A stretch of DNA of 64,000 bases, taken from NCBI RefSeq assembly GCF_031128465.2, contig NZ_CP155618.1:4454501-4518500 (forward strand), in the 5' to 3' direction. Both the position numbers and the translations under genes were made by a program. The number at the start of each line of letters is the position of its first letter. Position 1 is the stretch's first letter. Origin of the DNA: Mariniflexile litorale (GTDB lineage: Bacteria; Bacteroidota; Bacteroidia; Flavobacteriales; Flavobacteriaceae). Below are positions 44,645-53,711 of the stretch, piece by piece. Under the pieces are notes generated by a model. It saw nothing but the letters and a program-made list of their open reading frames with translations, did no database searches and was not told the DNA's origin.

Positions 44645-46216
44645 TTATGATATTATTGGAAGCTTTATAATAAAAACGCTTCCTTTGTCTTTTTCACTTT
44701 CAACTGATACATGACCTTGATGGTCTTCTACAATTCGTTTTACATAGGCCAAACCTAAACCATGACCTTTAATATTATGAATGTTTCCTGTGTGTTCTCT
44801 ATAAAATTTTTCGAATACACGTTTGGCAGCCGCTTTACTCATACCACTACCATGATCTTTTATTTTTAATAAAATATTGTTTCCAACATTTTCAGTATAT
44901 ACTTCTATTTTAGGTGCTTCTGGAGAATACTTGATAGCGTTGTCCAGAATATTTACTATCACATTCGTAAAGTGGGTTTCGTTTGCTAAAACGGATGTTT
45001 TCTGTGCGTTAAAAAATGTTTTAATATACCCTTGCCTGTCTTCAACAATGAGTTCTACATGTGTAATAGCATCTTCAACGATTTCATGCAAGTCTAACCG
45101 ATCCTTACTTATATTTAATTCATTTTTTTCTAATTTAGATATTCTTAATACGTTTTCTACTTGCGCGTGCATGCGTTTATTTTCCTCTTTTATCATTACC
45201 AAGTATCGCATTACTTTTTCTTTATCATCAATAACTTTTGGATTCTTTATAGCATCTAGAGCCAAATTTATGGTGGCAATGGGTGTTTTAAACTCATGCG
45301 TCATATTATTAATAAAATCTGTTTTTATTTCTGATATTTTACGCTGTTTTACTAATTGGTACAAAGCACTTCCGTAAGCCAAAATAATAATGGATGTAAA
45401 AATTACCGATAGTAAAATCATACCCATAATAGATGATAAAATAAACTTTTTATCATCTGGAAAATTCACCAAAAGTTTATACGTGCTTTGTTTACTTTCA
45501 TTATAAAACATAAAAACACTAAATGCTGATGCATCGTTATTCTCAAAATTATCGCTGCGTACTCTCGTTGCTAAATCATTACTATAAATGGCAAATTCAA
45601 AATCGATATTAATACTGTCTTCTTTAAGTTTTTCCGATAATAACTTTTGTATTTCTTCTTTGGTTACACGCTTATGAATGGGTAATCTGGATGCCAAATC
45701 TTTATAAACATCTTCAAAAACAATTTCATCAGTACTAGACATATTGTCTAACAGCAATAACTTATCATTAGTACTTAAGTCTAAGTCTAAACTAGACCCT
45801 CCGTTTTGGTATACTTTAGTTTCGCGATTGCTTAAAATACGTTTTACATTAATGGTATCTAAACCTATGTCAAAGAGCGATGAATTAAACTTATAATTTT
45901 CTTCTAAAGTACCGTTTCTGTAAACTACGGTTTCTTTAGAATCAAAATCTTCCTTAATAATATATAAATTTCTAATTGCTGCGGTATCTACTTTAACGCC
46001 CTGAGAAATTAAATCTTGAAGTTTATATACATATTCTGAGTACTCACGTTTTTCTATGGTATTAGAAACATAATTAAGTACCTTGTTTACATTAAACCTA
46101 AAACGTTCCTTTTCGTTTTTTACAGAACCATTAATATAATACCCTTGAACAAAAATAATACCTATAAGAGACAAACTCATTAACAGTATTAATAACACAA
46201 ATATTTTTTTGCTCAT
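44645..46216 (-). CDS. Sensor histidine kinase (RprX-like)
   Basis: The 523-residue kinase has two membrane helices (about 5-25 and 263-285) bracketing a periplasmic sensor domain of about 235 residues. HisKA contains NNMTHEFKTPIATI with the phospho-acceptor His, and HATPase has NILDNAIKYSPEAP and GHGLGLAYVKRI. It is followed by the OmpR-family regulator after 2 bp. A -7 element TAATTTTG ends only 5 bp before the ATG, so its mRNA may be nearly leaderless. The signal sensed is unknown. Confidence 0.93.
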   Translation of the reverse strand: MSKKIFVLLILLMSLSLIGIIFVQGYYINGSVKNEKERFRFNVNKVLNYVSNTIEKREYSEYVYKLQDLISQGVKVDTAAIRNLYIIKEDFDSKETVVYRNGTLEENYKFNSSLFDIGLDTINVKRILSNRETKVYQNGGSSLDLDLSTNDKLLLLDNMSSTDEIVFEDVYKDLASRLPIHKRVTKEEIQKLLSEKLKEDSINIDFEFAIYSNDLATRVRSDNFENNDASAFSVFMFYNESKQSTYKLLVNFPDDKKFILSSIMGMILLSVIFTSIIILAYGSALYQLVKQRKISEIKTDFINNMTHEFKTPIATINLALDAIKNPKVIDDKEKVMRYLVMIKEENKRMHAQVENVLRISKLEKNELNISKDRLDLHEIVEDAITHVELIVEDRQGYIKTFFNAQKTSVLANETHFTNVIVNILDNAIKYSPEAPKIEVYTENVGNNILLKIKDHGSGMSKAAAKRVFEKFYREHTGNIHNIKGHGLGLAYVKRIVEDHQGHVSVESEKDKGSVFIIKLPIIS

Positions 46217-46220
46217 TATT

Positions 46221-46286
46221 CAAAATTAACATTTTAACATTTAGTGCTGGTGCCTTTTAACCTTACATTAACAAAAATGTTAAAAT
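46221..46286 (-). promoter_or_regulatory. Kinase promoter with TTAACATTT repeats and 12-bp inverted repeat
   Basis: The -7 TAATTTTG occupies 46228-46221. TTAACATTT occurs at 46226-46234 and again at 46234-46242, and ATTTTAACATTT (46231-46242) has its exact complement at 46275-46286. OmpR-type regulators bind such repeats, so autoregulation is plausible but unproven. Confidence 0.45.
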
Positions 46287-46292
46287 TTGAGT

Positions 46293-46880
46293 TTATTTGC
46301 TTGATTTAAGTATGTTAAGATGAATTTCACGCACTTGTTTTATAGTGTTTTCAAGTAATATATTAATAATCACATAATCAGAAAGCTTTACTTTTTCTTC
46401 ATCTGTCCATTGATTTTTCATGATAGCTAACACTTTATCTTTAGTTGTTACATCTCTTTTAAGTAAACGCTCTATACGTATGGCCTTTGGAGCTGTAACG
46501 GTAATAACATAATCACATTCCTGATAACTACCATTTTCAAACAAAATAGCAACTTCTTTTATAACATAAGGTGCGTCTTGTTTTAACTGCCATTTTTTAA
46601 AATGCATTGCTACTCGTGGGTGTACTATGGCGTTCATTTTTTGCAAATATGCTTTATCGTTGAAAATAATATTTGCGATAAAAGGTTTGTTTAATTGATT
46701 GTCTATATAAGCTTCATTACCAAATAATTTAATGAGTTTTCGCCTAATAACTTTAGACGTATTCATAAGTCTTTTTGCTTCATCATCAGCAATATAAACA
46801 GGAATACCCAATGCTTCAAATTGTCTGGCAACCATTGTTTTACCACTTCCAATACCACCTGTTAAACCTACTATTATCAT
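46293..46880 (-). CDS. coaE: Dephospho-CoA kinase
   Basis: This 195-residue P-loop kinase performs the last step of coenzyme A synthesis. GLTGGIGSGKT at residues 5-15 is the Walker A, IYIADDEAKRLM-type sequence the substrate-binding segment and FENGSYQECDYVITV the lid/Walker B region. It overlaps the YbbR-domain gene by 4 bp, and no promoter is visible, so it is the third gene of the glycosyltransferase-ybbR-coaE operon. Confidence 0.95.
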   Translation of the reverse strand: MIIVGLTGGIGSGKTMVARQFEALGIPVYIADDEAKRLMNTSKVIRRKLIKLFGNEAYIDNQLNKPFIANIIFNDKAYLQKMNAIVHPRVAMHFKKWQLKQDAPYVIKEVAILFENGSYQECDYVITVTAPKAIRIERLLKRDVTTKDKVLAIMKNQWTDEEKVKLSDYVIINILLENTIKQVREIHLNILKSSK

Positions 46881-47836
46881 TCTATTATAATGAATTCTAT
46901 ACGTTGCTGTTTAATTTTTACATTTTTAGCTGTTTCAGGAAATTTTTCTAATTCTGGCACCAAAATCGATTGATTATTTACTGCATTACTATAATTACAA
47001 ATTACATTAAAATCTTTTGCCGAAATTGAATTAAAATTACTCAAACTTACATAATAGGATACGTTAACTTCTTTTGGAAAGTATTTTAAATTAATATTAT
47101 TTGGCACATTAATAATAGTTACAGGAACTTTTAAGGTTCCCTCAGTAAACTTTTCAACGGTTGCTTTTAAAAGGACTTTATCGTTTGAAAATGTCAAATC
47201 CTTATTTGTTTTAGGAAGTTTTAATTTAACGGTTTCTGATATATCTTTTTTGACATTCACTAATAAAACTTTTTCCGTTTGAATAAAATCTACTTTGGAA
47301 ACTAAAGCTTTAGGCCCCACCACCACCACCGAGTCTGGTATTAAAACATACGGTTTTGAAACATCGAATCCAGGATTATACTTTATGTCTGAATTTAATT
47401 TTACAGGTACTTTTTTCACCATATTTACCCCATATCTAAATGTCAGAACGTCTGGTGAGACATTTAGTAATTCAACCTTTTTATCAAACTGGGTATTTTC
47501 TAAATAGGCTTTAGATTTATTCCATATAAAAACAGAATCTTTTTTATAAACATCTTTTTTAAAATCGATTATAATTTTAGGTTCAGAGAAATAATAGGAT
47601 AGCCATTTAAAACCATGTGTTTTTAAAGTAATGTTTAACGCTATAGAATCGTTAAAAATAATATTTTCTTGGGGTACGTTTATTTTTTCAATATTAAAAA
47701 CAATGGTATTTGTAGTTGTTTTTGAGAGTTTTGTGAATATTAAAATGATGAATGCCAAAAATAAGAATAAAAAAAATACATTTATTTTTTTGTTCTTAAT
47801 AGAGGCTAATATGTCGGACTTTATTTTTTTTATCAT
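46877..47836 (-). CDS. YbbR-domain protein (CdaR-like), membrane-anchored
   Basis: The 319-residue protein has one N-terminal membrane helix (about residues 18-38) and exported YbbR-like repeats, seen as recurring V-x-V-P-V-x-L or tion-like strands (KKVPVKLNSDIKY, GTLKVPVTIINVP). In Firmicutes YbbR/CdaR controls the diadenylate cyclase CdaA; no such cyclase is in this window. It overlaps the genes on both sides by 4 bp (glycosyltransferase and coaE), so all three are translationally coupled. Function in Bacteroidota is not established. Confidence 0.8.
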   Translation of the reverse strand: MIKKIKSDILASIKNKKINVFFLFLFLAFIILIFTKLSKTTTNTIVFNIEKINVPQENIIFNDSIALNITLKTHGFKWLSYYFSEPKIIIDFKKDVYKKDSVFIWNKSKAYLENTQFDKKVELLNVSPDVLTFRYGVNMVKKVPVKLNSDIKYNPGFDVSKPYVLIPDSVVVVGPKALVSKVDFIQTEKVLLVNVKKDISETVKLKLPKTNKDLTFSNDKVLLKATVEKFTEGTLKVPVTIINVPNNINLKYFPKEVNVSYYVSLSNFNSISAKDFNVICNYSNAVNNQSILVPELEKFPETAKNVKIKQQRIEFIIIE

Positions 47837-48840
47837 GATGATTTAAAAAACAAATTTGGAAAATGTGTTTTAGGGTTCTTTTTAAAAATTTCTACAACTA
47901 AAGTTGATTTTAAAAATCCATAGCCATAACCAAAAAACTGTATCCCAATGGCTATTAACGATAATAACGAAACTACAAAATTTTTAGTTGTTAATAAAGC
48001 TGTTAAAAATGCTAATGCAAAATACAAGGCATAAAGTATGATAAACAACTTAATTTGAAATGCCATTAAAAAAACGGACCCTATAAATCCTAAACTAAAG
48101 AAAGTTGGAAACCAATAAGTTATTTTTTTTGTTGAAGGATGCCAGCTATTTAAAATAGGGCGAACTAACCCAAACTTATACACTTGTTTGTAAAATTTAC
48201 TCCAAGAAATACGCCGTTTGTGGTACACAAAAGCTTCTGGAATCAACGCTGTTTTATAACCTAAACCCCAAAGACGAATGGATAAATCGGGATCCTCCCC
48301 AGGATGAATGAAACCAAAACCTTCAGATGCCAAAAAAGCTTCTTTTGAAATGCCCATATTAAAACTTCTGGGTTGAAATGTATTAACACTCTTTTTATTA
48401 CCTCGAATACCTCCTGTGGTAATAACCGATGTCATTGAAAAATTAATCGCTTTTTGTAAATTACTAAACGATTGATGTGCTGCATCTGGTCCACCAAAGC
48501 AATCTACATAATTTGTAGTTAAACTCTTTTCAACTTCAAATAAATAGTTTTCAGGCAGAATACAATCAGAATCTAAAATAATAAAATAATTTCCTTTAGC
48601 ATGATGCATCCCAAAATTTCTAGAATCGCCAGGACCGGAATTTTTCTTAAAAAAGTAGGAGATATTAAGTTTGGCTGTAAAAGTATCAACAATGACTTTT
48701 GATGGTATCGTAGAACCATCTTCAACAATAACAATTTCAAATTTAGTATCCGTTTTCAAGCCAACAAAACTTTGCAAAAGCTCTTGCGTTTCGTCTGGCC
48801 GATTGTAAACGGGGATAATGAATGAAAATTGTAATTGCAT
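47833..48840 (-). CDS. Family 2 glycosyltransferase, membrane-associated
   Basis: The 335-residue enzyme has an N-terminal GT-A domain: FSFIIPVYNRPDE at the start, the metal-binding ILDSDC (DxD-type) near residue 95 and the acceptor region GEDPDLSIRLW. It is followed by three to four membrane helices from about residue 235. It would transfer a sugar from a nucleotide donor to a lipid or surface glycan; donor and acceptor cannot be told. It is the first gene of the operon with the YbbR protein and coaE, and its -7 element ends 4 bp before the ATG. Confidence 0.88.
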   Translation of the reverse strand: MQLQFSFIIPVYNRPDETQELLQSFVGLKTDTKFEIVIVEDGSTIPSKVIVDTFTAKLNISYFFKKNSGPGDSRNFGMHHAKGNYFIILDSDCILPENYLFEVEKSLTTNYVDCFGGPDAAHQSFSNLQKAINFSMTSVITTGGIRGNKKSVNTFQPRSFNMGISKEAFLASEGFGFIHPGEDPDLSIRLWGLGYKTALIPEAFVYHKRRISWSKFYKQVYKFGLVRPILNSWHPSTKKITYWFPTFFSLGFIGSVFLMAFQIKLFIILYALYFALAFLTALLTTKNFVVSLLSLIAIGIQFFGYGYGFLKSTLVVEIFKKNPKTHFPNLFFKSS

Positions 48841-48844
48841 AACA

Positions 48845-48852
48845 CAAATGTA
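48845..48852 (-). promoter_or_regulatory. -7 element of the glycosyltransferase operon
   Basis: Minus-strand TACATTTG fits TAnnTTTG and ends 4 bp before the start codon, implying a leaderless transcript. Confidence 0.5.
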
Positions 48853-48861
48853 ATTAAAGCA

Positions 48862-48890
48862 AATAAAAAAGCCACCTTATACAAGTGGCT
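48862..48890 (-). terminator. Intrinsic terminator after fabI
   Basis: On the minus strand, AGCCAC pairs with GTGGCT (48890-48885 with 48875-48870) around a 9-nt loop and is followed by a T-run. Confidence 0.75.
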
Positions 48891-48954
48891 ATGTTTTATT
48901 TTTTTAAAATTTCACAAGTTTTAAAAAACCTATGAAGTTTTTTATATTATTTTA

Positions 48955-49770
48955 TTATTCTCCTACAAAAGTGCTCATAACAGCGTCACTAACGCCCATG
49001 TTGCTAAAACCTCCATCGTGAAATAGATTTTGCAAGGTAACACGCTTTGTTAAATCACTAAATAATGTAACGGTATAGTTAGCACAATCTAATGCGGTGG
49101 CGTTACCAAGTGGCGACATTTTATCAGCATAAGCAATAAATCCGTCAAATCCTTTTACACCACTACCAGCAGTTGTAGGTGTTGGCGACTGAGAAATAGT
49201 ATTTACACGCACTTTTTTATCACGACCAAAGAAATATCCAAAACTACGAGCTATGCTTTCTAAATAGGCTTTATTATCAGCCATATCATTATAATCAGGG
49301 AATACACGTTGTGCAGCCATATAAGTTAAAGCTACGATACTTCCCCATTCGTTCATGGCATCTTGCTTATAAAGCGTTTGCATTACTTTATGAAAAGACA
49401 TTGCGGAAACATCTGTTCCTTTTTGTGTCCAATCGTAATTTTGGTCTGTATAGTGTTTTCCCTTTCTAACGTTAATAGACATCCCAATAGAATGTAAAAC
49501 AAAATCTATTTTACCTCCAAGAATTTCTACAGATTGTTTAACCAAATTTTCTATATCTTCAATCGAAGTGGCATCTGCAGGAATAATTTGAGATCCCGTT
49601 TTTTCAGCTAATTCATTAATTTGTCCCATTCTCATGGCAACTGGCGCATTGGTTAAAACAAAAGTACCTCCTTCTTCGTGAACGCGTTCTGCTGTTTTCC
49701 AAGCAATTGAATTTGAGTCTAATGCTCCAAAAATAATTCCTCTTTTCCCTTTTAGTAAATTGTATGACAT
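48955..49770 (-). CDS. fabI: Enoyl-[acyl-carrier-protein] reductase (NADH)
   Basis: This 271-residue short-chain-dehydrogenase-type enzyme reduces the trans-2-enoyl-ACP double bond in fatty-acid elongation. GALDSNSIAWKTAERV is the FabI cofactor loop and HSIGMS follows strand 4. The active-site pair has the FabI spacing Tyr-x6-Lys (YNDMADNK), and SPTPTTAGSG replaces the usual GPIRTLA-type substrate loop. It has its own -7 element (TATCTTTG, 49816-49809) and a terminator downstream, so it is monocistronic. Confidence 0.94.
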   Translation of the reverse strand: MSYNLLKGKRGIIFGALDSNSIAWKTAERVHEEGGTFVLTNAPVAMRMGQINELAEKTGSQIIPADATSIEDIENLVKQSVEILGGKIDFVLHSIGMSINVRKGKHYTDQNYDWTQKGTDVSAMSFHKVMQTLYKQDAMNEWGSIVALTYMAAQRVFPDYNDMADNKAYLESIARSFGYFFGRDKKVRVNTISQSPTPTTAGSGVKGFDGFIAYADKMSPLGNATALDCANYTVTLFSDLTKRVTLQNLFHDGGFSNMGVSDAVMSTFVGE

Positions 49771-49808
49771 ACTTTTTGGTTTATATGTTGATTTGTTAAA
49801 TTAGTGTG

Positions 49809-49816
49809 CAAAGATA
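49809..49816 (-). promoter_or_regulatory. -7 element of fabI
   Basis: Minus-strand TATCTTTG fits TAnnTTTG, 38 bp before the fabI start and ending just outside the recN stop region. Confidence 0.55.
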
Positions 49817-49819
49817 CAA

Positions 49820-51472
49820 TTAATTCAATAATTCTTTAGCATGTGCTATGGCTGAAGACGACATTTCTAAACCACCTAACATTTGAGCAATTTCAACAAT
49901 ACGTTCGTCATGGTTTAGTTTCACTAAATTGGTTTGTGTTACCTCGTTCACGTCTTCTTTAAATACTTTAAAATGCGCATGTCCTTTCGCTGCAATTTGT
50001 GGTAAATGGGTTATAGAAAACACTTGCATGGTTTTACTCATTTGCAACATGATATCGCCCATTTTATTTGAAATTTCACCCGAAACCCCTGTGTCAATTT
50101 CATCAAACATAATGGTTGGTAATTGAATATATTTTGACAACACCGATTTTATAGCTAGCATAATACGCGATAACTCACCTCCTGAAGCGGCCTTCTTAAG
50201 ATCGTTAAAATTCCCACCTTTATTAGCAGAAAACAAAAATGACAAGTCGTCTTTACCGTTTGCTAAAAATGCTTCCTCATAAAGAACCTCTATTTTAAAC
50301 TGAGCATTCGGCATACCTAAACTCGCTAAAAGAGTTTCTAATTGTTCTTTTAACTGTGGAATAATATCGGTTCGCTTAGTATGGATCTCTTTTGAAATAG
50401 TATTTAATTCAGCCTCCTTATTTTCTATTTCTAATTGTTTCTTTTGAATAGACGCATCTAAATTTTCGGTAAACGAAACCTTTTCCTCTAGCTGCGTTTT
50501 AATAGTTATTAAATCTAAAACACTATCCACAACATGCTTTTGCATTAAGTTATGAAGTACACGCAATTTAGAATCGACAACAGCTAACCTATTTGGGTCG
50601 GCTTCCAAATTTTCTTGTAATATATCAACTTCTTTAAAAACATCATCCATGTCAATTAAACTACTATTGACTCTGTTAAATAAATCGTTGTATTTTAATG
50701 AATAACTCGAGAGTTTTTGTAGTGTGTTTTTTAAAGAGGTTAATGCAGGTAGAAGCCCTATTTGTTCTTCATTTAATAATTGATATGCTTCAGACAGTTT
50801 TTCTTTAATACCTTCAATATTATTTAAAGTTTCATATTCATCTTCAAGCAATTCTAATTCGCCATCAACCAAATTAGCTTCAACCAACTCGCTTAATAAA
50901 AACGAATTATAATCGTGTTCTTTAATGGCATCTGCCTGAAAATCTAAAAGTTCTTTAAGCTCCTTTTTTAATTTTTTATATACTTTTAATTCTAATTTAT
51001 ACGCTTGAAGTATATCTTCATTATTAGCCAAGGCATCAATAACTTGAAATTGAAATTCGTTACTTGTTAACTGCAAGGTTTCATGCTGTGAATGAATATC
51101 AATCAATCGTTCACCTAACAATTGTAAACTATTTAAATTTACGGGCGAATCGTTTACAAAAGCTCGCGATTTTCCAGAAGGCAATATCTCTCTGCGGATA
51201 ATGGTTTGCGCTTCGTAATCAAGATTTTCTGCTTTAAAAAGCGATTGAAGTTTGTAGTTTGAAATATTAAAAACCGCTTCAATAACGCACTTTTCCTCTG
51301 TGTTTTTTAAACTGCTTAAATCGGCACGTTTCCCAAGAATTAATGATAAGCCCCCTAAAAGTATTGATTTCCCTGCACCAGTTTCACCAGTAATTATAGA
51401 AAACCCATCGTTAAACTCTACATGAAGTTTGTCGATTAAAGCGTAATTTTTTATGGAAAGAGATGTTAACAT
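49820..51472 (-). CDS. recN: DNA repair protein RecN
   Basis: The 550-residue SMC-like ATPase takes part in recombinational repair of double-strand breaks. The N-terminal half-ATPase has TGETGAGKSILLGGL (Walker A). A long central coiled coil (about 155-375) follows, then the C-terminal half with ASGGELSRIMLAIKSVL and TIMFDEIDTGVSGE. Length is normal. It follows porD by 44 bp on the same strand; the gap holds a small tandem repeat. Confidence 0.95.
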   Translation of the reverse strand: MLTSLSIKNYALIDKLHVEFNDGFSIITGETGAGKSILLGGLSLILGKRADLSSLKNTEEKCVIEAVFNISNYKLQSLFKAENLDYEAQTIIRREILPSGKSRAFVNDSPVNLNSLQLLGERLIDIHSQHETLQLTSNEFQFQVIDALANNEDILQAYKLELKVYKKLKKELKELLDFQADAIKEHDYNSFLLSELVEANLVDGELELLEDEYETLNNIEGIKEKLSEAYQLLNEEQIGLLPALTSLKNTLQKLSSYSLKYNDLFNRVNSSLIDMDDVFKEVDILQENLEADPNRLAVVDSKLRVLHNLMQKHVVDSVLDLITIKTQLEEKVSFTENLDASIQKKQLEIENKEAELNTISKEIHTKRTDIIPQLKEQLETLLASLGMPNAQFKIEVLYEEAFLANGKDDLSFLFSANKGGNFNDLKKAASGGELSRIMLAIKSVLSKYIQLPTIMFDEIDTGVSGEISNKMGDIMLQMSKTMQVFSITHLPQIAAKGHAHFKVFKEDVNEVTQTNLVKLNHDERIVEIAQMLGGLEMSSSAIAHAKELLN

Positions 51473-51487
51473 TCAAGTTAAAAATTT

Positions 51488-51509
51488 AAAGTTGAAAAGT
51501 TGAAAGTTG
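51488..51509. repeat. Short tandem repeat AAAGTTG x3
   Basis: AAAGTTG, AAAAGTTG and AAAGTTG stand in direct succession between the porD stop and the recN start. The copy number could vary by slippage and alter spacing; effect unknown. Confidence 0.6.
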
Positions 51510-51516
51510 AGATAAC

Positions 51517-52404
51517 TTAAAACTTAATATTTTGCCATTTACTGCTATGCATAGGCGCTACTTTTTGTAGTGTTTCTTTAACGCTTGCTATATTTACATT
51601 GGGGCCATCGCTAAAAATTTGTTCAATTTCATCGGCTTTCGCATCAAAAAAAGTTCTTAGTAAAAACGAATTGGGTCGGCGACTGTTCATAGCCTGAAAT
51701 TGTTTTAAAGCTCCTGATATTTCCTCCTTACCCTCTTTTGCATTGTTGCTCATAACGTCTAAACCTTTACGATGGTAGGCATACATAACATTTTTATATT
51801 CCTTAAAGGTTGGCGATAGGATATTGTCTATAAGTGCAAATCTACTTTGTAAACCATCTGCCAATTTCCAGCCTTTAAAATTATCTTGTTGTGAATAATT
51901 AACTATGGTTTGAGCTTGTTGAAAATAAGCATCACCACCGTTTGGAGAAAACGATTCGGCATCTAAACCTAAAATTATATTTATATGAAATGCCAACACA
52001 GATACTAAGTTCGATTCGTATTGCGTTGGACTAAAAATTAAATTTTGAAATTCTAAATAGATGAAATTAAAATCTTTGTCGTTAAAATTATAAATTGGCG
52101 TGGTAAACGATGAACCATAAACAGGGCGTGAAGATTGCACTTGCAACGATGCTTGAAACGACTCGCTATTATAATTTACAATATTAACAATCATGCTACA
52201 ATCAATACGTTCTTGACTGGAAAAAGCTTTGTTAGTCCATTTAGTATTATTAATAAACTCTTTTAATTGTTTTTCTAAAGTTTTAAAAATGGGAAGGTTT
52301 TCGTTACCCGTTTGTTGTGCATTAACAACCACATTGCAGTTTAACTCTTGGGAAAAACTGACGATTCCAAAACCAAATATTAAAATTATGAGTATGTTAC
52401 GCAT
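51517..52404 (-). CDS. porD: Type IX secretion protein PorD (DUF4835)
   Basis: The 295-residue periplasmic protein has a signal peptide ending VSFSQ (about residue 18) and matches DUF4835/PorD, seen in ELNCNVVVNAQQTGNENLPIFKTLEKQLKEF-type opening, FSSQERIDCSMIVNI and the LVSVLAFHINIILGLDAESF segment. PorD is needed for type IX secretion in gliding and pathogenic Bacteroidota. This fits the sorting domain on the protease at 39.5 kb. It overlaps coaBC by 8 bp. Confidence 0.88.
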   Translation of the reverse strand: MRNILIILIFGFGIVSFSQELNCNVVVNAQQTGNENLPIFKTLEKQLKEFINNTKWTNKAFSSQERIDCSMIVNIVNYNSESFQASLQVQSSRPVYGSSFTTPIYNFNDKDFNFIYLEFQNLIFSPTQYESNLVSVLAFHINIILGLDAESFSPNGGDAYFQQAQTIVNYSQQDNFKGWKLADGLQSRFALIDNILSPTFKEYKNVMYAYHRKGLDVMSNNAKEGKEEISGALKQFQAMNSRRPNSFLLRTFFDAKADEIEQIFSDGPNVNIASVKETLQKVAPMHSSKWQNIKF

Positions 52405-53608
52405 TAATTTGTTCTAAAATTTTATTAAGTAAATCGTTAGCAACGGCTGCCTTCGATTTTAATTGAAATTTAGTCACCGTATCCTCATCATCTATAAAAG
52501 TAACTTTATTTGTGTCGCTTTTAAAACCGGCACCTATATCATTTAACGAATTTAAAACAATTAAATTTAAATTCTTTCTTTTTAATTTGTCTTTTGCATT
52601 TTCGAGTTCGTTATTAGTTTCTAAAGCAAAACCTACTAAATACTGGTTGGTTTTAATAGCTCCCAAAGAAGCTAAAATATCTTTTGTTTTTTCTAACTCT
52701 AAAGTTAACGTAGATGCTTTCTTTTTTATTTTTTGAGAAGCAACTTCTTTTGGTTTATAGTCGGCAACTGCTGCAGAAAGGATAGCAATATCAACCATTT
52801 TGAAATGCTCATGAACCGCATCATACATATCGTTAGCACTCACAACAGGAATGACATGTATAAGATTATGTGACACCTTTTGGTGTGTAGGTCCCGTTAT
52901 TAAAACAACCTCGGCACCAAGATTGGCTGATGCTTTGGCAATTTCAAAACCCATTTTTCCACTAGAATGATTACCAATAAATCGTACAGGATCGATAGCT
53001 TCATGCGTTGGGCCAGCTGTAATAAGTACTTTTTTTCCTTTAAGGGGTAGTGTCTCTAAAATATTATTTTCCATAAACGAAACAATAGATTCGGGTTCTG
53101 CCATTCTACCTTCACCTACTAAACCACTGGCTAATTCTCCACTTACGGCAGGAATCATAATATTACCGTAGCTTTTTAAAATCTTAAAGGAGCGTAAGGT
53201 ACTTTCGTGTTTGTACATATCTAAATCCATGGCTGGTGCAAAATATACAGGACATTTAGCAGATAAATAAGTCGCTAACAACAAATTATCACAAACGCCA
53301 TTTGCCATTTTTGATAAGGTATTTGCTGTAGCGGGCGCAATAATAAATAAATCGGCCCACAAACCTAAATCAACATGATTATTCCATACAACGTTATCCG
53401 CTTCTTCATTTATGAAAGATGAATAAACTGGATGTTTTGAAAGTGTTGATAAGGTTAAAGGAGTAATAAATTCTTTAGCAGAAGGTGTCATAACGACTTT
53501 TACGTTAGCACCCGATTTTACAAACAACCTTACTAATGAAGCTGTTTTATAAGCGGCAATACCAGCAGTTATACCTAATAATATTTTTTTTCCGCTTAAA
53601 ATACTCAT
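52397..53608 (-). CDS. coaBC: Bifunctional phosphopantothenoylcysteine decarboxylase / phosphopantothenate-cysteine ligase
   Basis: This 403-residue enzyme makes 4'-phosphopantetheine for coenzyme A. The N-terminal flavin-dependent CoaC domain starts LLGITAGIAAYK and keeps the active-site His78 (NHVDLGLWADL). Two other catalytic positions are changed: PAMN is PAMD (Asp128), and the flap Cys of E. coli Dfp (Cys158) is Ser161 (GELASGLVGEGRM). The CoaB domain (from about residue 185) has ITAGPTHEAIDPVR and NHSSGKMG, as usual. I believe the CoaC changes recur in Bacteroidota. It overlaps porD by 8 bp. Confidence 0.94.
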   Translation of the reverse strand: MSILSGKKILLGITAGIAAYKTASLVRLFVKSGANVKVVMTPSAKEFITPLTLSTLSKHPVYSSFINEEADNVVWNNHVDLGLWADLFIIAPATANTLSKMANGVCDNLLLATYLSAKCPVYFAPAMDLDMYKHESTLRSFKILKSYGNIMIPAVSGELASGLVGEGRMAEPESIVSFMENNILETLPLKGKKVLITAGPTHEAIDPVRFIGNHSSGKMGFEIAKASANLGAEVVLITGPTHQKVSHNLIHVIPVVSANDMYDAVHEHFKMVDIAILSAAVADYKPKEVASQKIKKKASTLTLELEKTKDILASLGAIKTNQYLVGFALETNNELENAKDKLKRKNLNLIVLNSLNDIGAGFKSDTNKVTFIDDEDTVTKFQLKSKAAVANDLLNKILEQINA

Positions 53609-53643
53609 AAAAAATAGTTTTCAGAATTCTTATGATTAATACG

Positions 53644-53689
53644 AATTAAACTCCAAGACCATATATTTATATCGTTTTGGAGTTTAATT
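53644..53689 (-). terminator. Hairpin between rpoZ and coaBC
   Basis: A perfect 13-bp stem AATTAAACTCCAA and its complement enclose a 20-nt loop, 23 bp after the rpoZ stop. The following T-run is weak, so partial termination is likely. Confidence 0.6.
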
Positions 53690-53711
53690 AATAACATTGA
53701 AATTTCAGAAA

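Noticed and set aside
44877-45377. 166-codon open frame opposite the sensor kinase gene
   Set aside because: Antisense to conserved HisKA/HATPase sequence; Ser/Phe-rich peptide typical of a mirror frame.
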